The position numbers and the translations under genes were made by a program. From Burkholderia metallica (GTDB lineage Bacteria > Pseudomonadota > Gammaproteobacteria > Burkholderiales > Burkholderiaceae): a stretch of DNA of 64,000 nucleotides. The stretch is from the NCBI RefSeq assembly GCF_902832845.1, contig NZ_CADFDB010000004.1:496001-560000 (forward strand), given 5' to 3'. Positions 58,577 to 64,000 of the stretch are shown here, piece after piece (the first letter of the stretch is position 1; the number at the start of each line of letters is the position of its first letter). The notes beneath the pieces are model-generated. The model did not search any database. It was given only the letters and a program-made list of their open reading frames with translations, and was not told the origin of the DNA.

Positions 58577-59061
58577 TCCCTTTCCTCCCGCTCGTCGATC
58601 GATCCCGAGGGCCCGTTGCCATCGGAACGCGCGCAACAGGCCCCAGGGGCCAGCCCTGATCATACCCGCTTAGTCGTATCCGGCTGGTGACGTCCGACAG
58701 GGTTTGCGCGCGCTTGCGGCTGGCGGGTTCCCGGCCGGGCCGGATCACGGCATAATTCGGGCCTGCTGCCGGCCGAAGGACCGCGGCCGGGTTGCTCGAC
58801 CCACGCCTCCGACGCCCGCTTGCGCGCCAGGCACGATCCGTGCGCCGCCGGCGCCGGTCCCGGACGGTTGTACCTGAAATACAGGTTGGTGTAGTGTCGT
58901 GCCGTCGCAGGCCGGCTCGTCCGGGGCGCGGCAGCGCATGCACGCACGGCGCATCGCGCTCGCGCGCGATCGTCAGTCAATCGAATTACCGCACCCGTGC
59001 GCTTTGCCATGAATCAACATCGACTGCCGGCTTCGTTCGGCCTTACCGGGGAGGGCGCCTG
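58577..59061. other. Intergenic region upstream of the ABC transporter operon
   Basis: A stretch of 485 bases. It contains a possible promoter for the transporter, TTGTAC (58868-58873) and TAGTGT (58892-58897) with 18 bases between, and an inverted repeat acctg-N5-caggt (58872-58886) beside the -35 box. Near the end, a 17-codon open frame starts at ATG 59009 and its stop overlaps the ATG of the permease gene (TGATG). No longer gene is supported. Confidence 0.4.
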
Positions 59062-59062
59062 A
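59009..59062 (+). CDS. Possible 17-residue leader peptide before the permease gene
   Basis: ATG 59009 opens a 17-codon frame, MNQHRLPASFGLTGEGA, whose TGA overlaps the ATG of the next gene. Translational coupling is possible, but there is no clear ribosome site (gctttgcc before ATG) and no codon bias test is feasible. It might be chance. Confidence 0.25.
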   Translation: MNQHRLPASFGLTGEGA

Positions 59063-60819
59063 TGGACGTCGGATTCTTCAATCCGAACCGGACCGCCAAC
59101 GCGTCCGCGTGGCGCGTCCTGCCGAATCGGTGGGATTTCATCGCGTTTCCGCTGATCATCTGCCTGATCGCGATGGCGGTCGTCGGTTTCCACGAAACGA
59201 TGGCGCCGATCGGCACGCTGCAGACGCAGAAGATCTCGCTCGATCCGTCGAACCTGCCCGAATACGCGCTGCGCACCACGCTGCGGATGCTCGCCGCGAT
59301 GGTCGCGTCGCTTGCGTTCACGCTGATCTACGGCACGCTCGCCGCGAAAAGCCGCCGCGCGGGCATGGTGCTGATCCCGATCCTCGACATCCTGCAGTCG
59401 GTGCCGGTGCTCGGCTTCATTTCGTTCACCGTCACGTTCTTCCTCGCGCTGTTCCCGAGCCGCGTGCTCGGCGCCGAGCTCGCGGCGATCTTCGCGATCT
59501 TCACGAGCCAGGCGTGGAATATGACATTCAGCTTCTACCAGTCGCTGCGCACGGTGCCGCGCGATCTGGACGAAGTGTCGCGCGGCTTCCACCTGACGTC
59601 GTGGCAGCGCTTCTGGAAGCTCGAGGTGCCGTTCTCGATGCCGGGGCTGATCTGGAACATGATGATGTCGATGTCGGGCGGCTGGTTCTTCGTCGTCGCG
59701 TCGGAAGCCATTACCGTCGGCAACCACACCATCACGCTGCCGGGCATCGGCGCGTATCTCGCGCAGGCGATCTCGGACCAGAACTTCGGTGCGATCGGCT
59801 GGGTGATCCTCACGATGACCGTCGTGATCCTCGCATATGACCAGTTCCTGTTCCGCCCGCTCATCGCGTGGGCCGACAAGTTCCGGATGGAAAACACCGC
59901 GTCGGGCGACGCGCCGCAATCGTGGCTGCTCGACCTCGTGCGCCGCACGCGCCTGATTCATCAGTTGCTCGTGCCGGCCGGATGGTTTTTCGCGAAGGCC
60001 GCGCGGATTCCGCTGCGCCTGCCGCTGTCGGGCGCGATGCGCTTCACGCTGCCGAAGGTCGAGAAGAAGGCGTCGCGCACGGTCGACATCACATGGGCGG
60101 TGCTCGTGCTGCTCGGCACGGCCTATATCGTGTGGCGTGTCGTCAGCTTCGTCGCGACCGGCGTGACGATGGCCGAGGTCGGCCACGTGCTCGTGCTCGG
60201 GCTCATCACGCTGCTGCGCGTGGTCGTGCTGATCACGATCGCATCGGTGATCTGGGTGCCGATCGGCGTGTGGGTCGGGCTGCGCCCGAAGCTCGCCGAG
60301 AAACTGCAGCCGCTCGCGCAGTTCCTCGCCGCGTTCCCTGCGAACCTGCTGTTCCCGGTGTTCGTGATCGTGATCGCGCGCTTCCACCTGAACCCGGACA
60401 TCTGGCTGTCGCCGCTGATCGTGCTCGGCACGCAGTGGTATATCCTGTTCAACGTGATCGCCGGCGCGACGTCCTACCCGAACGACTATCGCGAAGCGGC
60501 GACGAATTTCCGCATCCGCGGCTGGCAGTGGTGGCGCCAGGCGATCCTGCCGGGCATCTTCCCGTACTACGTGACCGGCGCGATCACCGCGTCGGGCGGC
60601 GCGTGGAACGCGAGCATCGTGTCGGAAGCGGTGCAGTGGGGCAATACGCGGATCGAGGCGCACGGCCTCGGCGCGTATATCGCGCAGACCACCGCCGCCG
60701 GCGATTTTCCGAAGATCATCCTGGGCATCGCCGTGATGTCCCTGTTCGTCACCCTGTTCAACCGCCTGTTGTGGCGCCCGCTGTACGCCTTCGCCGAAGC
60801 GAAGCTGCGACTCGACTGA
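59062..60819 (+). CDS. ABC transporter permease with two fused permease domains (nitrate/taurine type)
   Basis: A protein of 585 residues with about twelve membrane helices in two halves. Each half has a permease loop: RGFHLTSWQRFWKLEVPFSMPGLIWNMMMSMSGGW in the first and AATNFRIRGWQWWRQAILPGIFPYYVTGAITASGGAWN in the second. Two BPD_transp_1 units in one chain would form the full channel without a partner. The family is NitT/TauT/Ssu-like. The ATG is preceded by ggggaggg. The ATPase gene follows 22 bases later, but there is no periplasmic binding protein gene near. Substrate unknown; candidates are nitrate, sulfonates, bicarbonate or cyanate-like anions. Confidence 0.88.
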   Translation: MDVGFFNPNRTANASAWRVLPNRWDFIAFPLIICLIAMAVVGFHETMAPIGTLQTQKISLDPSNLPEYALRTTLRMLAAMVASLAFTLIYGTLAAKSRRAGMVLIPILDILQSVPVLGFISFTVTFFLALFPSRVLGAELAAIFAIFTSQAWNMTFSFYQSLRTVPRDLDEVSRGFHLTSWQRFWKLEVPFSMPGLIWNMMMSMSGGWFFVVASEAITVGNHTITLPGIGAYLAQAISDQNFGAIGWVILTMTVVILAYDQFLFRPLIAWADKFRMENTASGDAPQSWLLDLVRRTRLIHQLLVPAGWFFAKAARIPLRLPLSGAMRFTLPKVEKKASRTVDITWAVLVLLGTAYIVWRVVSFVATGVTMAEVGHVLVLGLITLLRVVVLITIASVIWVPIGVWVGLRPKLAEKLQPLAQFLAAFPANLLFPVFVIVIARFHLNPDIWLSPLIVLGTQWYILFNVIAGATSYPNDYREAATNFRIRGWQWWRQAILPGIFPYYVTGAITASGGAWNASIVSEAVQWGNTRIEAHGLGAYIAQTTAAGDFPKIILGIAVMSLFVTLFNRLLWRPLYAFAEAKLRLD

Positions 60820-60841
60820 GACTGATTGAGAGCGAAACGCG

Positions 60842-62179
60842 ATGCACAATCCGAATGCTGTAAACGCCCCCGTTCAGACGAACCAGCCGCCGCGCCTCGG
60901 TGAAGAAATCCTGCGCGTCGATCACGTCTGTCGCGGCTTCAACAAGACGCAGGGCGAACTGCTCGTGCTCGACGATGCGAACCTGTCGCTGCGCGAAGGC
61001 GAGATCGTCGGGCTGCTCGGCCGGTCCGGCTCGGGCAAATCGACGCTGCTGCGGATCATCGCCGGGCTGATCGAGCCGACCGGCGGCGAAGTGACTTACC
61101 TCGGCAAGCCGCTGCGCGGCCCGGCCGAAGGCGTCGCGATGGTGTTCCAGACCTTCGCGCTGTTCCCGTGGCTCACCGTGCTGCAGAACGTGGAAGCCGG
61201 CCTCGAGGCGCTCGGCGTCGGCGCGCGCGAGCGGCGCGAGCGCGCGCTGGCCGCGATCGACCTGATCGGTCTCGACGGCTTCGAGAACGCGTACCCGCGC
61301 GAGCTGTCGGGCGGGATGCGCCAGCGCGTGGGCTTTGCGCGCGCGCTCGTCGTCGACCCGACGATCCTGCTGATGGACGAGCCGTTCTCCGCGCTCGACG
61401 TGCTGACGGCCGAGACGCTGCGTACCGACTTGCTCGATCTGTGGACGCAGGGCCGGATGCCGATCAAGTCGGTGCTGATCGTCACGCACAACATCGAGGA
61501 AGCGGTTTTCATGTGCGACCGGATTCTCGTGCTGTCGTCGAATCCGGGCCGCGTGATCGCCGAGATCAAGGTGCCGTTCAAGCATCCGCGCAACCGGCTC
61601 GACCCGGCGTTTCGCAAGCTCGTCGACGACATCTACGCGAAGATGACCGCGCGCCAGACCAACGAGGCGACGAAGAAGGGGCTCGAACTCGGCAGCTGGC
61701 TGCCGCAGGTGTCGACCAACCTGATGGCCGGCCTGATCGAGACGCTCGCGATGGCGCCGTATCACGGCCGCGCCGACATGCCGGAAATCGCGCGTACGCT
61801 GCATCTGGAGGTCGACGATCTGTTCCCGATCGCCGAAGTGCTGCAGTACCTCGGGTTCGCGGACGTGCGGGAAGGGGACGTGTTCCTCACGCCGCCGGGG
61901 CGCGTATTCGCGGAATTCGGCACGCAGGAGCGCAAGCTGATGTTCGCGGATCACCTGCTGAAGCACGTGCCGCTTGCCGCGCGGATCAAGAAGGTGCTGA
62001 ACGAGCGGCCGGGCCATCGCGCGCCGCGCGTGCGCTTCGAGCAGGAGCTGGAGGATTTCCTGTCGGACGGTGCCGCCGAGGAGACGCTCGACGCGGTGAT
62101 CGACTGGGGCCGTTACGGCGAGATCTTCTCGTACAACGACCAGACCGAGATTTTCAGTCTCGAGGACGTCGAGTCCTGA
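60842..62179 (+). CDS. ABC transporter ATP-binding protein with C-terminal AAA-associated domain
   Basis: A protein of 445 residues. The ATPase part has Walker A LLGRSGSGKSTLLRII, the Q-loop FQTFALFPWLTVLQN, signature LSGGMRQRVGFARAL and Walker B ILLMDEPFSALDVLTAETLR. From about residue 290 on there is a second domain, with MAGLIETLAMAPYHGRADMPEIARTLHLEVDDLFPIAEVLQYLGFAD, which matches the AAA-associated domain found after nitrate/sulfonate ATPases. It is commonly a regulatory module. It follows the fused permease gene by 22 bases and ends in a hairpin. Confidence 0.9.
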   Translation: MHNPNAVNAPVQTNQPPRLGEEILRVDHVCRGFNKTQGELLVLDDANLSLREGEIVGLLGRSGSGKSTLLRIIAGLIEPTGGEVTYLGKPLRGPAEGVAMVFQTFALFPWLTVLQNVEAGLEALGVGARERRERALAAIDLIGLDGFENAYPRELSGGMRQRVGFARALVVDPTILLMDEPFSALDVLTAETLRTDLLDLWTQGRMPIKSVLIVTHNIEEAVFMCDRILVLSSNPGRVIAEIKVPFKHPRNRLDPAFRKLVDDIYAKMTARQTNEATKKGLELGSWLPQVSTNLMAGLIETLAMAPYHGRADMPEIARTLHLEVDDLFPIAEVLQYLGFADVREGDVFLTPPGRVFAEFGTQERKLMFADHLLKHVPLAARIKKVLNERPGHRAPRVRFEQELEDFLSDGAAEETLDAVIDWGRYGEIFSYNDQTEIFSLEDVES

Positions 62180-62190
62180 TGCCGGCAGGG

Positions 62191-62215
62191 CATTCGGGCG
62201 CGGAAGGCCCGAATG
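62191..62215 (+). terminator. Hairpin after the ABC transporter operon
   Basis: Stem cattcgggc (62191-62199) with gcccgaatg (62207-62215) and a 7-base loop; no T run follows. It may terminate weakly or protect the messenger. Confidence 0.45.
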
Positions 62216-62313
62216 TCCGATCCGCGGTTTCATGCGACCGCATCTAGTCGATGTGATCGCGGCGCATCCGTGGCGTCGGCAACGGGTGCCGGGTGCGTCG
62301 GCGAAGCGAACGC

Positions 62314-62348
62314 AAAAAAGTCCGGGGCAACGTGATGCCTACCGCCCC
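62314..62348 (-). terminator. Possible terminator after the tandem lipoprotein genes
   Basis: On the minus strand ggggc (62348-62344) and gccccgga (62328-62321) can pair across a 15-base loop, and six T follow (62319-62314). The long loop makes it uncertain. Confidence 0.4.
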
Positions 62349-62349
62349 C

Positions 62350-62844
62350 TTACTGCAGATTCCCCCACCGGTCGACCGCCGGTTCCGCCGATGCCCACTT
62401 CCAGTGCGTGCCTTGCTGGCACGCATTCGCGAAAAACCAGTCGGCCTTGTCGCCGTCTTTCACCGAGAACGCGAATTCCTTGCACAGCGCGAGCGCCGAC
62501 GAATACGCGCGCGTGACGCGCACTTCGCCTTCGCCGTTTTCCAGCGGCAGCGTGTTCTTCACCTTCCACGGCTTCACTTCGCCGACGGCGAGGCTGCCGG
62601 CCGTCTTCGCGATCGCGTCCTGCTGGTTCTGGTGAAGCTGCTTCATCGTGCGGTTGACGGCTTCGTCGGTCGCCGCCTGGACGGCAATGCCGACGCCGAC
62701 GCCGACCGCCGGATTCGCGGTGACGAGGCCCGTCGCCGCACCGGCGAGGGCGCCGCTCGCCGCGCCGACCGATCCGCAGCCCGACAGCGTCGCAGCCGCC
62801 GCGCAGAGCGCGCCGACGGCCGCGATACGGATCACGACGCTCAT
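62350..62844 (-). CDS. Lipoprotein, paralogue of the following-listed gene
   Basis: A protein of 164 residues with lipoprotein signal (AAATLSGC, Cys about residue 23) and a glycine-rich, zipper-like region (VGAASGALAGAATGLV...VGVGVGIAVQAA). The C-terminal domain (from AIAKTAGSLAVGEVKPW) ends with HWKWASAEPAVDRWGNLQ. The same domain with the same end occurs in the neighbour at 62841-63392. The start overlaps that gene's stop by four bases (ATGA), so the two are translationally coupled. The family is not one I recognise by name; a cell-envelope role is inferred from the lipobox and zipper. Confidence 0.75.
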   Translation of the reverse strand: MSVVIRIAAVGALCAAAATLSGCGSVGAASGALAGAATGLVTANPAVGVGVGIAVQAATDEAVNRTMKQLHQNQQDAIAKTAGSLAVGEVKPWKVKNTLPLENGEGEVRVTRAYSSALALCKEFAFSVKDGDKADWFFANACQQGTHWKWASAEPAVDRWGNLQ

Positions 62845-63392
62845 TGCAGCGCGCCCCAGCGTTCGGTCGCCGGTTCGGCCGATGCCCATTTCCACACGGG
62901 GCCGTCGCGGCAGATCGTGGCGACGTAGAACGCCGATTGCGCGGCCTTGTCGTTTTTCGCGGGCGTATCGACCGCGAACACGATTTCCTTGCAGTCGAGC
63001 GGGCCGACGCTGATCATCCGGCTGACCGTCACGCGGCCCTGCTCGTCGTCCTCGATCGGGAACGAGTGGTGCGTCGACCACGGGGCGACGCCGCCCACGT
63101 CGAGCGGGCCGGCGGCTTTCGCGATCTGTTCCTGCGTGTAGCGGTGGGCGACGCGCTGCGTGTATTGGACGCCTGCCCGCGCGCCGGCGACGGCGCCGAG
63201 GCCGATGCCCGTCGCGACGGCGGCGTTGTTAGTGACCTTGGAGGCGATCGCAGCGCCCGCGATACCGGCGCCGGCCGTCGCGCCTTCGCTGTACAGCGAG
63301 TTACAGCCCGACAGCAGTGCGGTCGTGGCGATCACGGCCAGCACGATGCGCACCGGCGTGGCCCGGCGCGGCGATTCGAAACGAATGTTCAT
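62841..63392 (-). CDS. Lipoprotein, paralogue of its downstream neighbour
   Basis: A protein of 183 residues from ATG 63392 (MNIRFESPRRATPV). Lipobox LLSGCNS (Cys about residue 30), then a glycine/alanine-rich segment (GATAGAGIAGAAIASKV and AVATGIGLGAVAGARAGV) and a C-terminal domain from QIAKAAGPLDVGGVAPW that ends WKWASAEPATERWGALQ. Shared features with the neighbour are a K-AG-L-VG-V-PW start, a Cys-Lys-Glu near the middle (DCKEIVFAV / LCKEFAFSV) and the identical WKWASAEPA. This is a tandem duplication. The frame reaches 63443, but ATG 63392 places the signal sequence correctly. Confidence 0.75.
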   Translation of the reverse strand: MNIRFESPRRATPVRIVLAVIATTALLSGCNSLYSEGATAGAGIAGAAIASKVTNNAAVATGIGLGAVAGARAGVQYTQRVAHRYTQEQIAKAAGPLDVGGVAPWSTHHSFPIEDDEQGRVTVSRMISVGPLDCKEIVFAVDTPAKNDKAAQSAFYVATICRDGPVWKWASAEPATERWGALQ

Positions 63393-63678
63393 CCCTGAGT
63401 GCAAGTCCTGTCTGGGTGAGCGGCGTCGCATGCACGCCGTCATGTCGCGTCATTGTTTCGCAATTGTCAGGGGAAAAATGCAAAGCTTTGACAAATCGCC
63501 GGACGGGATGCCGCGCGTGCGCGCGGCGTTATTGTCGAATAGATGAACGGAGAAGGGTCGAAACGTTACAAATTGAAGGTAATTGTTACCTCGGCGTGCA
63601 AGGAAGCGACCTAGACTCCTTAGCTATGGAATGTTTCTACGACGGCCCCGGGCCGCGCCGCACATGAGACACCCTGCC
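63393..63678. other. Divergent gap upstream of the lipoprotein pair
   Basis: No gene-like frame. The right part is AT-richer (around 63450-63640) with gtcgaaacgttacaaattga and ttgttacc, so promoters for both directions are likely here, but I could not assign boxes. Confidence 0.35.
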
Positions 63679-63876
63679 ATGCGCCGTTCGAAACGGATTT
63701 CGCCTCGCCCGGCTGACGCCGGGGCCGACCGCACGCGTCCGCAGCCCGACGCGCCCGCATCCCCGCTCGCCGATGCGCCCGGCGAAACACCGTCCGACGG
63801 CGATCACAACCAGGGCGGCGCCCGCCCGGAAGGGCTCGACTATCAGCGGGATCTCGGCCAGGAGCAGGACGCCTGA
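63679..63876 (+). CDS. Small hypothetical protein
   Basis: An open frame of 65 residues from ATG 63679 (MRRSKRISPRPADAG), or 70 from 63664. It is basic at the start, Pro/Ala/Asp-rich in the middle and acidic towards the end (GGARPEGLDYQRDLGQEQDA). No signal peptide or membrane helix. The composition suggests a disordered protein. I do not recognise a family. The opposite strand also has an open frame here, so this is only moderately supported. Confidence 0.4.
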   Translation: MRRSKRISPRPADAGADRTRPQPDAPASPLADAPGETPSDGDHNQGGARPEGLDYQRDLGQEQDA

Positions 63877-64000
63877 TGCCGTTGCCGCCGTATTGCGCCG
63901 CTGCCTTTCACACCTGCATCGCTCACGTCTGAATCGCCGCACGGCCGCCTTCGGGCAGCCGTGCCCGCCTTGGCGCGCGCCGCGCGCCAGCCAATCGAAT
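63877..64000. other. End of window, no gene seen
   Basis: The last 124 bases contain no frame with a convincing start or conserved residue pattern. Confidence 0.4.

Overview
The window is GC-rich (long open frames on every strand, GC-biased third codon positions) and its gene content matches the primary chromosome of a Burkholderia, most likely of the B. cepacia complex. This rests on gene order and families I recognise: panC-scpA-DUF3460, tamA-tamB, ppc/hemC/hemD-hemX/hemY, a Gram-negative porin and the cob cluster. I see no tRNA, rRNA, insertion sequence, prophage or CRISPR array. Nearly all of it is ordinary core genome.

Layout. 1-5936: cobalamin synthesis. The end of cobS and cobC run rightwards; a leftward cobU-cbiB-cobD-btuF-like operon with overlapping ends and cobQ start from one divergent gap. 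6019-7526: a tiny exported protein, a DoxX protein and an orphan ParA. 7652-10275: panD, panC, scpA and a DUF3460 gene, all leftwards. 10494-16425: tamA-tamB, the outer-membrane translocation module, ending in a strong terminator that faces metG. 16484-21104: metG, an OmpA-like lipoprotein, and the Fe-S scaffold ATPase apbC/mrp. 21239-25723: a SodC-like lipoprotein lacking most metal ligands, dcd, a PLP amino-acid decarboxylase and a two-domain LprI-like protein. 25814-29912: HAD phosphatase, argH, and a divergent MmyB-type regulator/methyltransferase pair with a visible operator-promoter. 30040-37417: ppc facing away from the haem operon hemC, fused hemD-hemX, hemY.

37678-41421: a leftward catabolic operon of aldehyde dehydrogenase, SDR and MFS transporter. 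41648-47724: ppa, a GIY-YIG protein with a histone-like tail, AraC regulator, FemAB-like acyltransferase, nadE and PII. 47868-50482: porin and LysR regulator around a 566-base AT-rich gap. 50571-54332: an SSAT-like acetyltransferase and a complete basic-amino-acid ABC importer. 54702-58576: a YhaK-like pirin, a Spy/CpxP-like protein divergent from a two-component system, and a small protein with a Cas2-like pattern. 59062-62179: a two-gene ABC transporter with a fused permease and no binding protein. 62350-63392: two tandem paralogous lipoproteins. 63679-63876: a small hypothetical gene.

No clearly new multi-gene system was found. The best leads are proteins that keep a fold but have lost its active site (SodC-like, pirin-like), an unassigned intrinsic terminator upstream of metG, the GIY-YIG fusion, the paralogous lipoprotein pair, and the stand-alone Cas2-like protein.
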